This document shows positions 17,277 through 26,389 of a stretch of 64,000 nt of DNA, one piece after another. Source of the stretch: CAXXHQ01 sp963665265 (GTDB lineage: Bacteria; Planctomycetota; Planctomycetia; Pirellulales; Thermoguttaceae). Position 1 is the stretch's first letter. Every line of letters starts with the position of its first letter. The DNA lies in the NCBI GenBank assembly GCA_963665265.2, contig OY762224.2, positions 1,178,001-1,242,000 on the forward strand, read 5' to 3'. The translations under genes and the position numbers were made by a program. The notes under the pieces were generated by a model. That model searched no databases. It had not been told where the DNA came from and was given only the letters and a program-made list of their open reading frames with translations.

Positions 17277-17304
17277 AATATACCGCGCCGGAAAAAGCTG
17301 TCAA
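17277..17304 (-). promoter_or_regulatory. Sigma70-type promoter of riboswitch transcript
   Basis: On the minus strand a perfect TTGACA (17304-17299), a 16-bp spacer and TATATT (17282-17277). The predicted start, around 17270, is about 8 nt before P1 of the riboswitch, so promoter and aptamer fit together exactly. Confidence 0.75.
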
Positions 17305-17362
17305 CGGCGACAAGAAAGATTATTTTTCGCGGATTATTTCGGAAAAACCGGAGAAAACCAGT

Positions 17363-18385
17363 TTACTCGCGCTCACTCGCTCCGCTTAGCCTTGCCACGC
17401 GCAAACGCAGTTTTTCGCGTTCGGAGTTTTGCGTCGCCGGATCGGCCGACGGATCGAGCGTCACTTTTTCGCCCAAAAGGGCGGCGACTCGCTTTACGGC
17501 CGCGTCGCGAACTTTCTCGTCGGTCCGTTCCGTGAGGGCCAGCCAGATCGACGCGTCGCCGACCAACCACGAGGCGATTCGCTCGGGAGAGTCGTCGCTC
17601 AAGCGACCGGCGAACGAATCAATAGTTCGCACCAAGCGATATCTTCGCTCGGCCTCTATTTGCGAGAAATTGAGCGATCGCAAATAGCTAAGGACGGCCG
17701 GCGAGCATGCGCGCAATTCGCGCTCAGCCGCTTCGCGTTTAGCGTAGCGATCGTCCCCCAATTGTTCGACAAGCTCTCGCCAGCGAGATTGTTCGTCGTC
17801 CGTGTTCGAATTCGCTTTGCGGATCAACTCCGCTTCGACGGCCGCCGCTTGTTCGCCGAGCTTTCCGTTCGGACGAATGATTTCCAGCAGCGGCGCTAAA
17901 TAGGTTTTCGCCTCGCGCGGGCGAAAAATGAATAGATGCCACAGCGAAGGGGCGGAATACGTTTTCACGGCGGTCGAGCCGGCGGCGACAGTCAACGTCA
18001 CCCCTTGCGAGGGCTCTTGCACAAACGTCGTCTTCGTCGTTCCTCGGTCAGAAGGCTCTTCGCGACAGATCGAAAAACGATCCGAGTCGTCGGCCGAGAC
18101 GGAAACGCTCGCTTTACCGTCGGAGCGTTGATAGCTGAATGAATAGGAATTATCCTTCACGACGACGTTAAGCCGCTCGATTCCGTTTCCGGCGTTCGAC
18201 ATATTCATCAGCCGGGAGCCGTCGAGATAGATGCGCCCCGCCGTGAGATGAAATTTTATCGAGCCGCCTTGCATCGCGCCGCCGAGAAGCGTCGGTTGAT
18301 CGTTCGCCGTTTGCGCGAGGCAAGACGTCGACGTGAAGACCGTCGCGGCAAGCAAAATCGAAGCTAGCGCAAAACGCCGTATCAT
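17363..18385 (-). CDS. Secreted protein of unknown function with planctomycete-type HEAT motif
   Basis: A 340-residue protein with a signal peptide ending near ...STSCLAQ (residues 1-25; the Cys could make it a lipoprotein, but the box is poor). The N-terminal half (about 30-170) is beta-rich, with FHLTAGRIYLDGSRL and SFSYQRSDGKASVSV. The C-terminal half is alpha-helical and opens with LVEQLGDDRYAKREAAEREL, a degenerate HEAT-like repeat very common in Planctomycetota exported proteins. I cannot assign a function. A promoter-like TTGGCG/TATAAT pair lies 60 bp before the start. It is upstream of the B12-riboswitch unit on the same strand, but that unit has its own promoter. Confidence 0.75.
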   Translation of the reverse strand: MIRRFALASILLAATVFTSTSCLAQTANDQPTLLGGAMQGGSIKFHLTAGRIYLDGSRLMNMSNAGNGIERLNVVVKDNSYSFSYQRSDGKASVSVSADDSDRFSICREEPSDRGTTKTTFVQEPSQGVTLTVAAGSTAVKTYSAPSLWHLFIFRPREAKTYLAPLLEIIRPNGKLGEQAAAVEAELIRKANSNTDDEQSRWRELVEQLGDDRYAKREAAERELRACSPAVLSYLRSLNFSQIEAERRYRLVRTIDSFAGRLSDDSPERIASWLVGDASIWLALTERTDEKVRDAAVKRVAALLGEKVTLDPSADPATQNSEREKLRLRVARLSGASERE

Positions 18386-18444
18386 GCGAATCGCCGTCAG
18401 GGGACAACTTCGGCGCCGGACAGATCCGTGCGCCCGATCGGTTC

Positions 18445-18474
18445 ATTATAATCGTCCGAACGACGTTTCGCCAA
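18445..18474 (-). promoter_or_regulatory. Candidate promoter for the HEAT-motif secreted protein
   Basis: On the minus strand TTGGCG (18474-18469), an 18-bp spacer and TATAAT (18450-18445), about 60 bp before ATG 18385. The intergenic region is shared with the divergent glycosidase gene, for which only a possible -10 (TACAAT, 18568-18573) is seen. Confidence 0.5.
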
Positions 18475-18628
18475 TAAAACGCGAAGACGAAGGATGGGGA
18501 AAGGGGACAGGCGGCATCCCCCTAGATTCCGCCGAACGACGACGTCGCGGCTAATGATCGTTAATGCTACAATAATCGGCGTCGTTTTTGGTTCCGCGAT
18601 TCGGCCATCTTTTCAAACGGGACGTTTT

Positions 18629-21298
18629 ATGAAAAAACTCGTCTTCATGCTTTGCGTACTAGCTCTTTCCGGTGAAAGTCTAAACGCTCAATCGGTCGAG
18701 CCTCCGCAAGTCTCTTCGCCTCTCGCCTGGCCGGCGATCACGCAGGAATGTCGGCCGTGGGCGTATAACTGGCAGATGGCCGGGGCGGTCGATGAAAAGA
18801 ACATGGCCAAGGAGTTAGCCCGGTATCACGAGGCCGGGCTAGGAGGCATTCATGTCATTCCGATCTACGGCGCAAAAGGCTTTGAAGAGCAATTCACCGA
18901 CTTCTTAAGTCCGAAGTGGATGCGGAACTTCGCCTTTACGGTCAGTGAGGCGAATCGGCTCGGCATGGGTGTCGATCTGTCGACCGGCTCGGGATGGTGC
19001 TTCGGCGGACCGACCGTTACGAAACAGGAGGCGGGCCTGCTCATCCGTTTAAAGACCGACGCTGCGGGGACGGCGGCGCCGTCGATCGTCGCCGATAAAT
19101 ATGGCCCCAAGGTGAAACGCGCGGGACCTGGCGGAACGGGGTTCATGCTCAATCCGCTCTACGGCCAAGCGATGCAAAACTATTTAAAACGTTTTAGCGA
19201 GGCGTTTCCCCAGGACGGCAAAGCCGTTTTACCTCGCGCTATGTATCACGACTCCTACGAGTACAACACGCAATGGGCGCCCGATTTTCCCGAGCAGTTT
19301 GAGAAGCGGCGAGGTTACCGCCTGCAAGATCATGCCGCCGATTTGTTCGACGAAAGCGGCTCTGAGCGAGCGGCCCGAGTGAAGGCCGACTATCGCGAGA
19401 CCGTTTCCGACATAATGATCGAAGACGTTTTTCCGCGTTGGATCGATTGGTGTCGGGAACGAAAGACTCTGACTCGGTATCAAGCGCATGGCTCGCCGGC
19501 CAACCTGTTGGATTTATACGCTTTGGCCGACGTGCCCGAGACGGAGATGTTCGGCCGAGGAAACCGAGATCCGCTCGTTTCGGGGTTAGCGCAGCATTTT
19601 AGCGAGCAGGGAGACCGCGATCCGTTGGTGGCCAAATTCGCCTCGTCGGCCGCGCATACGTCAGGCAAAAAACTCGTCTCGGCCGAGACGGGAACCTGGA
19701 TGGCCGAGCATTTCTGCGAAACGCTGGAGGAGATGAAATGTTTCGTCGATCTTCTTTTCGTCTCGGGCGTGAACCATCTGTTTTATCACGGCTGCTGCTA
19801 CTCGCCCGACGAAGCGCCGTGGCCCGGCTGGCTTTTCTACGCCACGACGGAGATGAATCCTCGTAATGCGATTTGGCGCGACGTTCCGACGTTGAACGCC
19901 TACGTCGCTCGCTGCCAGTCGATTTTGCAGTCGGGCAAGTCGGACAACGACGTGCTTATCTATTGGCCGATCCACGATTTTTGGAGCGAAGCGAAGGCGC
20001 CGTTGACGCCGCAACTCGTCATTCATAATCGCGGGCAGGCATGGTTCGGCAGCCAAACGATCGGCAAGGTCGCCGAAAAACTATGGAACAGGGGCTTTAC
20101 GTTCGACTACGTTTCGGATCGGCAACTTGCGGCGGCGAAAATCGACGCGAAATCGTCCGGCGTCGCTTTGCCCGGGGGCGCCTATAAAGTTATTGTCGTT
20201 CCTGAAACGAAACGTATTCCTGTCGAGACGTTCCGCAAAATGCTCGACTTGGCCGAGGCCGGCGCATTCGTCATTTTTCAAGGTCCGTTGCCGCAAGACG
20301 TTCCGGGTTTGAACCAATTAGAAGAACGCCGTGCGGAGCTGAAGAAACTACAAGCGAAGCTTGTCTTTGTCGATAATCCGCAATCGAAAACTAAAGCCGC
20401 CTCAATCGGCAAAGGCAAGGTTCTGATCGGGGATGTTGATGAATGTCTTGCGGAAGCGAAAATATCGAGAGAAACGCTTACCGATCACGACGGTCTGATT
20501 TTCATTCGACGCAGTTTTGACGGCGGGCGGCATTACTTTATCGCCAATCAAGGTGAGAAGCCGCTCGACGGTTTTGTGAATTTGGCTTGCGAGGCCGCTA
20601 CTGTCGAGATCATGGACCCGATGAGCGGCGCCGCAGGCCTAGCGACGAGTAGAAGTCTCCCCGGCGGCGGTACCATGGTTTACCTGCAACTAGCGCCGGG
20701 CGAATCGGTCATCCTTCGCGCGTTTGAAAATGAAGTCGCCTCAGGACCGAAATGGAAATACGTGAAGCCGATCGGCGAACCGACGGAGCTAGTCGGAACG
20801 TGGTCGGTCAAGTTTATCGACGGAGGCCCGACGCTGCCGAAGTCGTTTGAGACGGAGAAATTGGCGTCGTGGACGAAATGCGACGACGCCGAGGCCGACC
20901 GTTTTGCGGGAACGGCTCTTTACACGCTCCATTTCGATGCGCCGAAAGGAGATCGATTCCTGCTCGATCTTGGACGCGTTTGCAAAAGCGCCCGAGTGCG
21001 GGTGAACGGGAAAGACGTCGGCGTTCGGATTATGGCGCCCTATCGCGTCGTTCTCGATTCTTTGAAAACGAAGGATAACGTGCTTGAAGTTGAAGTGACG
21101 AATCTATCGGCCAACCGGCTGAGGGACTTGGATCGTCGCGGCGTTCCGTGGCGAACTTTTTACGACGCCAACGTGCTAGGCGTCGGCTACAAACCGCTCA
21201 ACGCGGCCGAGTGGCCGCTATTCGAGTCCGGCTTGCTTGGCCCCGTCACGCTGCAAACGATAACCGAGCCGGAGCTTCGGCAATCGGCGGTGAAATAG
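18629..21298 (+). CDS. GH106-type glycoside hydrolase (alpha-L-rhamnosidase-like), secreted
   Basis: An 889-residue exported enzyme. ATG 18629 is chosen because a clean signal peptide (MKKLVFMLCVLALSGESLNAQ) starts there; the frame is open further upstream. The N-terminal catalytic region begins with the GH106 pattern RPWAYNWQMAGAV, then YHEAGLGGIHVIPIYG and VDLSTGSGWCFGGP. YHDSYEYNTQWAPDF and SAETGTWMAEHFCETLEE hold candidate catalytic acidic residues. The C-terminal part (about 700-885) is a galactose-binding-like beta-sandwich (FAGTALYTLHFD, SARVRVNGKDVGV). GH106 enzymes release rhamnose from plant or bacterial polysaccharides such as rhamnogalacturonan. No SusCD- or sulfatase-type neighbours are present, so the substrate is open. 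Confidence 0.85.
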   Translation: MKKLVFMLCVLALSGESLNAQSVEPPQVSSPLAWPAITQECRPWAYNWQMAGAVDEKNMAKELARYHEAGLGGIHVIPIYGAKGFEEQFTDFLSPKWMRNFAFTVSEANRLGMGVDLSTGSGWCFGGPTVTKQEAGLLIRLKTDAAGTAAPSIVADKYGPKVKRAGPGGTGFMLNPLYGQAMQNYLKRFSEAFPQDGKAVLPRAMYHDSYEYNTQWAPDFPEQFEKRRGYRLQDHAADLFDESGSERAARVKADYRETVSDIMIEDVFPRWIDWCRERKTLTRYQAHGSPANLLDLYALADVPETEMFGRGNRDPLVSGLAQHFSEQGDRDPLVAKFASSAAHTSGKKLVSAETGTWMAEHFCETLEEMKCFVDLLFVSGVNHLFYHGCCYSPDEAPWPGWLFYATTEMNPRNAIWRDVPTLNAYVARCQSILQSGKSDNDVLIYWPIHDFWSEAKAPLTPQLVIHNRGQAWFGSQTIGKVAEKLWNRGFTFDYVSDRQLAAAKIDAKSSGVALPGGAYKVIVVPETKRIPVETFRKMLDLAEAGAFVIFQGPLPQDVPGLNQLEERRAELKKLQAKLVFVDNPQSKTKAASIGKGKVLIGDVDECLAEAKISRETLTDHDGLIFIRRSFDGGRHYFIANQGEKPLDGFVNLACEAATVEIMDPMSGAAGLATSRSLPGGGTMVYLQLAPGESVILRAFENEVASGPKWKYVKPIGEPTELVGTWSVKFIDGGPTLPKSFETEKLASWTKCDDAEADRFAGTALYTLHFDAPKGDRFLLDLGRVCKSARVRVNGKDVGVRIMAPYRVVLDSLKTKDNVLEVEVTNLSANRLRDLDRRGVPWRTFYDANVLGVGYKPLNAAEWPLFESGLLGPVTLQTITEPELRQSAVK

Positions 21299-21476
21299 GG
21301 AGAATCGCGACGTTGCGAGGGCAGTTTAGGCGTCGGCCGGCGGTTTGGCGGTTAGATGAAGCGGATTATGCAACGCGTATTGAACGTCTTCCGAAGGTTT
21401 ACTATGATCCAAAATTCAAATCGGTTGGATTTTTAGAGACGGCGTTGCGCCAGGGAGAGAAAAGGAGTTCGCTCGT

Positions 21477-23360
21477 ATGTTCGAGATAATAAATGCGCCG
21501 CGGACGCCGAGCGGCGGACAAAGTATTTCAGCAACGTCGCCTTTAGCAAGTCGCTGGATAAACGATGAATTTCGTGGGGTAACATTTATCTGGGCGATCG
21601 CTTCGCTCTTAGCGTTAGCGTTCGTCGTAAAATACGCGTTCGCCGTTCCGTTTGGCGACGAATGGTTATGGATGGATCGGATTACAGGAGCGGAGCCCGT
21701 CACGCTTTCTTGGCTATGGTCGTCTCACGGCGAGCACCGCATATTTCTGCCGCGTTTGATTTACATTCTTTTGGGCGAAGCGACCGGGTACAATTTTCGC
21801 GCCGGCGTTTTCTACGACGTCGCCATTCTGATCGCGCTTTCGCTTGGATTTCTATTAGTAATCAAGCGAGCGCGAGGCCGCAGTCGGATTTGCGACGCGT
21901 TTTTCCCGCTTGTTTTGTTGAATTGGGGACAGTATGAGAATCTGATGTGGGGATTTCAAGTGAACTTCTTCACTTCGGTGGTTCTTGAAGGAATCGTTCT
22001 TCTTATCGTCTATAGATGCGAAGCGACCCTTTCGCTGAAGCAGGCGGCCGCGGCGTTCGTTTGCTTGCTCGCGCTCGGTTCGTGCGGTTCGTACGGAATC
22101 GTTTATTTGCCTACGATGGCTTGTTGGCTCGCCTTTGCGGCCGTACTTCATTGGCGTTCGGACGAAAAGGCGGCGAAGAGAAACGCAATACTCATCGCCT
22201 TAATGGCGGCGACTCTCGTTTCGTTCGTCGCGTTCTACTTGTACGGCCTGCCCAGAGGCTCCGTCGTTAAAAGCCCCTATGCGATTGGAATAAATTGTTT
22301 TCAAATGTTGAGCGGCGGCATCGGTGACCTCGCGAGGGATTTCTGGCCTTTCTCCGGCGCAATCACGCTCCTCGTGATCGCGACCCTCATATGGATTAAC
22401 GTGCGCGCGTGGCTTCGACGACCGACGGAACGGATCCGCGCAATCGGATTTCTGGCCTTTCTCGCAGGAGTATTCTTATTAGGTCTGGCGATCGGAGTCG
22501 GACGCGCGACGCCGCGCGGCGGTTTTGAATTTCGCTACTACACGCTGGCGATTCCGCTATTGCTTGTGCTGTATCTTCAGCTTGAAGCGTTCGGAGGCAA
22601 GACGCTTTCGCGTCGCGCTCCGACGGCGTTGTTCGTAATCGCGTGCTTGGTCTATTCTTATAATCTTCTGGACGGCGCCAGGCGTGCGGAAACGTTGAGT
22701 CGATGCGTTAACCATTTCGTTCATGACATGCGAAACGGACTTCCGCCTGAGGCCCTTGCCGTTCGGTACGGAGATATGCAGGGACAAAACTGGTCGAATG
22801 AGGATTTTCTCTTAAACGTCGCTCGGCTGCAAAAATGCGGAATCGTCGACTATCCGAGTCAAGGTCCGAACGCTTTCTTGACGGCTTATGCCGTAGTTCC
22901 CTGTAACGGGAAATCCTCGCCCGTGAAGATTGATTGCATTATGCCGGGAGAAGTTTTTCGTATGCCGTTTTCCGTTCAGACGAGCGGGGAATTACGTCGA
23001 ATTGACGTTGGGGTGAACGTCGGCGGTCGCAACGCGAAAGCGCTTCGCCGTCTAGGCTGGACTTTATATCGAGCCGGAGCGGGCGAAAAAAGCGTCGCGA
23101 CGACGGGCGACGTCGTCGAGCCTTATAAAGATGTTTGCGACGGCCAGATTTCCGTCTTCTTGAGCAGAACGCCGGTTCGCCAAGGAGAACAATACGAGCT
23201 CCAACTTACCTTGCCGGCTGAAGAGAAGACGACCGGCGATAAGCCGTCCGTCTACCTCGAAGTCCCCTATTATCCGACAAAAGAAAATCTAACGACGCCG
23301 AAGGCGACGCCTTCGGCGGCCGCTCGGGCGTTCGTTTTCATTGAACCGGACGGAAAATAG
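21477..23360 (+). CDS. Large multi-pass membrane protein, possibly GT-C-like
   Basis: A 627-residue protein with about ten hydrophobic segments in residues 35-410 and a soluble, beta-rich C-terminal domain (about 440-620). The first loop holds GDEWLWMDRI and the second HGEHRIFLPRL, an arrangement of acidic and His residues reminiscent of GT-C-fold, lipid-linked sugar transferases. I cannot match it to a named family, so that is only a hint. ATG 21477 is preceded by GGAGAGAAAAGGAG, a strong ribosome site. It lies 178 bp after the glycosidase. A small GC hairpin follows the stop. Confidence 0.65.
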   Translation: MFEIINAPRTPSGGQSISATSPLASRWINDEFRGVTFIWAIASLLALAFVVKYAFAVPFGDEWLWMDRITGAEPVTLSWLWSSHGEHRIFLPRLIYILLGEATGYNFRAGVFYDVAILIALSLGFLLVIKRARGRSRICDAFFPLVLLNWGQYENLMWGFQVNFFTSVVLEGIVLLIVYRCEATLSLKQAAAAFVCLLALGSCGSYGIVYLPTMACWLAFAAVLHWRSDEKAAKRNAILIALMAATLVSFVAFYLYGLPRGSVVKSPYAIGINCFQMLSGGIGDLARDFWPFSGAITLLVIATLIWINVRAWLRRPTERIRAIGFLAFLAGVFLLGLAIGVGRATPRGGFEFRYYTLAIPLLLVLYLQLEAFGGKTLSRRAPTALFVIACLVYSYNLLDGARRAETLSRCVNHFVHDMRNGLPPEALAVRYGDMQGQNWSNEDFLLNVARLQKCGIVDYPSQGPNAFLTAYAVVPCNGKSSPVKIDCIMPGEVFRMPFSVQTSGELRRIDVGVNVGGRNAKALRRLGWTLYRAGAGEKSVATTGDVVEPYKDVCDGQISVFLSRTPVRQGEQYELQLTLPAEEKTTGDKPSVYLEVPYYPTKENLTTPKATPSAAARAFVFIEPDGK

Positions 23361-23369
23361 CTGCTCAGC

Positions 23370-23390
23370 GGCGTCTCTCCCGCCGACGCC
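23370..23390. terminator. Short hairpin between convergent genes
   Basis: GGCGTC (23370-23375) pairs with GACGCC (23385-23390), in the 37-bp gap between the membrane protein and the convergent ABC permease. It is too short to be certain. Confidence 0.35.
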
Positions 23391-23397
23391 TTCGTGG

Positions 23398-24789
23398 TTA
23401 CGTTCCCGCCGTGAGCGATTTCGCCACGTCGGTTTTGTAAGCGTAGGTGGCGGGCAGGTAGCCGACCAACGTCGCCAAAACGAGCAGGCCGGGAACCAAC
23501 GCCAATTCGATCGGTTGGAAATCGAGGGGGCTGACGATCACGTTCAACTGATCGGCGATCGTCGGACTAAGGCAAGCGATCAGACCGTGGCCGAAGACAA
23601 TGCCCATCGCCCCGCCGCCCAACGAAAGCAGGATCGATTCGACTAAAATAATGGTCATGATCGTTTCTTTTCGGGCGCCGAGCGCGCGCATCACGGCGAT
23701 CTCGTGGCGACGATCGCTCATCGAGTTGTAGATGCTGACCATGATGCCGATGCCCGCGACGACGACGACGGAAACGGCCAAGATAAGCAAAAGCAATTGG
23801 ACATTGCCCAAAATTCCTTCGAAGAGTTCGGCGATGACGCGGGCCGGGGCCACGGCCTGAGCGGTCGGCTCCTTGTTGATAATTTCGGGCAAGCCGATCG
23901 CCAAGCGTTGCATCTGATCCTTGGCGTCGCCAAGTTTCGTGCAAACGAGAATGGCCGATATTTCGCGGTGCGGTTCGCCTTCGTGATCGTGGTCGGCATG
24001 CTCGTCATGTTTCTCCGCCGCAACTTCCTTTTTCGCGTCGGTATTTTCGTCGTTTTTCTTCCCTTCCGTTTTTTTGTCGGTCGAGTCGTCTTTTCGCTTG
24101 GCGAACATTTCTTCGTTCGTGGAAGGCGCGACGTTATGGGCCGGCGATCGCCAAAAGCCTTCGATGTTAATGAATATCGCGCGATCGTTGGGCGTTCCCG
24201 AGTGCTTGAGAATGCCGACGACTTTGAACTTGTGATGGCCGTGGCCGTCGTCGTCCCGTTCTCCGCCGAAGGTGGCCATCGGCGAAAATTCGTCGCCGAT
24301 TTTCAAGCCGGTTTTTTTCGCGGCGGTCCAGCCTACTACGGCGTCGTAGAAGTCTTCAAAGCCGTAGTTCGCCCCTTCGGAGAACTCGTAATGCTTGCCG
24401 TCCATGTAGGTAAGCTCGTTGAAGTACTCCGGCGTCGTTGCGATGGCGGGGCATCCTTTGTAGTCATGCCCCATGCAAACCGGGATGGCCGATTTTACCG
24501 CCAAGGAGAAACGTCCCTCGCTGAATTCCTTGTAGTAATCGTACGGAATGTTCGGCAACGGCTTTTGCAAATGGAAGACCGTGTTGAGCACCAATTGCAG
24601 CGGAAATCCCTTCCCTCCGACGATCAAATCGTAGCCTTGCGCGCCCCGGCGGAACGATTGGTCGAGCACGCCGTAGATGACCAAGACCGTAACGACCAAG
24701 GCCACGCCCATACCCATCGAAAGGGCCGTCAAACTCGACGACAACGACCGTTGCTGAATGCTACGCCAAGCGATTTTCCAAAGACTCAT
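23398..24789 (-). CDS. ABC transporter permease, MacB/FtsX type, with His/Asp-rich insert
   Basis: A 463-residue inner-membrane protein with the FtsX topology: TM1 (about 20-42), a large periplasmic region (43-325), then three C-terminal TMs in the FtsX core (about 330-460; MVSIYNSMSDRRHEIAVMRALGA is the diagnostic coupling region). The periplasmic part has two unusual segments: GERDDDGHGHH (176-186) and a long Lys/Asp/Glu/His stretch (about 232-274) ending in EKHDEHADHDHEGEPH. His/Asp clusters of this kind often bind metal ions. It is cotranscribed downstream of the ATPase gene (77 bp gap). Lipoprotein release (LolCE-like), export (MacB-like) or metal-linked transport are all possible. Confidence 0.85.
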   Translation of the reverse strand: MSLWKIAWRSIQQRSLSSSLTALSMGMGVALVVTVLVIYGVLDQSFRRGAQGYDLIVGGKGFPLQLVLNTVFHLQKPLPNIPYDYYKEFSEGRFSLAVKSAIPVCMGHDYKGCPAIATTPEYFNELTYMDGKHYEFSEGANYGFEDFYDAVVGWTAAKKTGLKIGDEFSPMATFGGERDDDGHGHHKFKVVGILKHSGTPNDRAIFINIEGFWRSPAHNVAPSTNEEMFAKRKDDSTDKKTEGKKNDENTDAKKEVAAEKHDEHADHDHEGEPHREISAILVCTKLGDAKDQMQRLAIGLPEIINKEPTAQAVAPARVIAELFEGILGNVQLLLLILAVSVVVVAGIGIMVSIYNSMSDRRHEIAVMRALGARKETIMTIILVESILLSLGGGAMGIVFGHGLIACLSPTIADQLNVIVSPLDFQPIELALVPGLLVLATLVGYLPATYAYKTDVAKSLTAGT

Positions 24790-24833
24790 ATCAGAAATCA
24801 GGGGTTAGAGATCAAAGGGATAGGCAAGTAGGC

Positions 24834-24848
24834 CAGGCACCGTGCCTG
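24834..24848. repeat. 7-1-7 inverted repeat in ABC operon gap
   Basis: CAGGCAC-C-GTGCCTG is a perfect 7-1-7 palindrome between the ATPase and the permease. It may be a processing or attenuation hairpin, a regulator site, or a copy of a dispersed genomic repeat. Confidence 0.3.
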
Positions 24849-24866
24849 ACAATCAAAATTTACGAT

Positions 24867-25577
24867 CTACGGTTTTAGCTCTACTCGGCCTTGTTTCTTC
24901 GCGGCCAAATTAAAATCGTCTAGTCGATCGACGCGGTCGAATTGCTTCGAGACCTCGGGACTATGCGTGACGATGGCCAAGGCGACGCTTTCCTCCCGGC
25001 ACGTTTCGCGGATCAGGTCCAGAATCTGTTGCTGATTGCCCGGATCGATGTTCGCGGTCGGCTCGTCGGCCAAGAGCAACTTCGGCTTGTTCGCCAAAGC
25101 GCGAGCGATGGCCACGCGTTGCTGTTCGCCCACCGAAAGCATCGTCGGTTTGTGCGTCAATCGATGGCCGAGCCCGACGCGGTCGAGCAAATGTTTGGCG
25201 CGGGCTTTATCCGGCCGACCGCTTGCGAACCGCATCGCCAGCATTACGTTTTCGATGGCGGTGAAACCCGGCAGCAAATTGAAGGTTTGAAAGACGTAGC
25301 CGATTCGTTCGGCGCGGAAGCGGTCGCATTCGGCCTCCGACATTAGCGTGATGTCGAAACCGTCGATGCGAACTTTCCCGCTGTCGGGGCGACCGATGCC
25401 GGCGATGATATGCAAGAGCGTCGTTTTGCCGCATCCGCTTTCGCCGACCAGAACCATCTGTTCGCCGACGGCAAGGCGAAACAACGGAATGTCCAAAATA
25501 TGTAGCTTTTCGCCGTTCGGCTGAACGTACGTTTTGTGAACGTCTTTAAGAAGCAATAAATCGGCTGAGGCGACCAT
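24867..25577 (-). CDS. ABC transporter ATP-binding protein, LolD/MacB type
   Basis: A 236-residue ATPase. Walker A is GESGCGKTT, the signature is LSVGEQQRVAIARAL, and Walker B is LLLADEPTANID. The Q-loop region VFQTFNLLPGFTAIENV is typical of the LolD/MacB/FtsE group, which powers mechanotransmission-type permeases rather than channel-type importers. The FtsX-like permease gene follows on the same strand. A TACAAT -10-like element lies about 120 bp upstream, but no good -35 is seen. Confidence 0.92.
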   Translation of the reverse strand: MVASADLLLLKDVHKTYVQPNGEKLHILDIPLFRLAVGEQMVLVGESGCGKTTLLHIIAGIGRPDSGKVRIDGFDITLMSEAECDRFRAERIGYVFQTFNLLPGFTAIENVMLAMRFASGRPDKARAKHLLDRVGLGHRLTHKPTMLSVGEQQRVAIARALANKPKLLLADEPTANIDPGNQQQILDLIRETCREESVALAIVTHSPEVSKQFDRVDRLDDFNLAAKKQGRVELKP

Positions 25578-25814
25578 TTTTTCGTGGGGCTCTGGGAAAG
25601 GTTAGAAAGTCGGTTTTTTCGGAGGGAGAGGGGGCGGAGAACGGAACGCTACGGCATACCGCTCGTAAATCAAAAGGCGGCCGACCATGCCTTTAATTGT
25701 ACCCGCGCACTATCTCTACCAGCATACTTATACGCTAGCAAACCGCAAAAGGTTCATTAAAACTGGGAATGGACGGGATGGGCGGAAAGCGCCTGCCGGC
25801 CGCTTGCGCAATTT

Positions 25815-26300
25815 TTAACGCCGTCGCATCATTTGACGCTGGAGATCACGCTGAACTTGAGCTTTTTTAATGGTCTCTCGCTTGTCGTGCAACTGCTTTC
25901 CCTTGCACAGGCCGAGGAGGATTTTGGCCTTTCCCGCTTTGAAGTAAAACTTTAGCGGAACAAGGGTTAGGCCCTTTTGAAACGCCTGCGACGCGAACTT
26001 TTTTATTTCGCGACGGTGCATCAAAAGTTTGCGCGGGCGCTTCGGCAGATGGTTGAAGCGATTCGCCTCGAAGTATTCCGGGATGTCGCAGCCGACGAGC
26101 CAGACTTCCCCCTCTTTGACTCGTCCGTAGGCGTCATCCAGCGTGATCTTGCCGTTTCGTAGGCTTTTCACCTCGCTGCCGACCAGAACGACGCCGCATT
26201 CGAGCGTTTCGAGAATGTCGAAGTCGTGCGAGGCCTTGCGGTTATGCGCAATGAGCCGATCGTTTCCGCCGACCGTTTTTTTGTCCTGGTTTTTCGCCAC
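25815..26300 (-). CDS. smpB: SsrA-binding protein SmpB
   Basis: A 161-residue basic protein of normal SmpB length. It has LIAHNRKASHDFDILETLECGVVL at the start of the OB-fold, EVKSLRNGKITLDDAYGRV, and the basic C-terminal tail that enters the ribosomal mRNA channel. SmpB delivers tmRNA to stalled ribosomes for trans-translation. It is divergent from lipB with an 89-bp gap. The tmRNA gene itself was not seen in the window. Confidence 0.95.
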   Translation of the reverse strand: MAKNQDKKTVGGNDRLIAHNRKASHDFDILETLECGVVLVGSEVKSLRNGKITLDDAYGRVKEGEVWLVGCDIPEYFEANRFNHLPKRPRKLLMHRREIKKFASQAFQKGLTLVPLKFYFKAGKAKILLGLCKGKQLHDKRETIKKAQVQRDLQRQMMRRR

Positions 26301-26389
26301 GTGCCGTCGCCTCTATCTTTCCGGCTTTCTTTTTACGATAATTCCTCCCTATCTTTTACCTATTTCTTTACCCTAGCACAAGTTCCGCA

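Noticed and set aside
23704..24831. 375-aa open frame on the plus strand opposite the ABC permease
   Set aside because: The sense strand encodes a clear FtsX-type permease. The antisense protein is rich in Arg, His and Val with no domain, as expected for a shadow frame.
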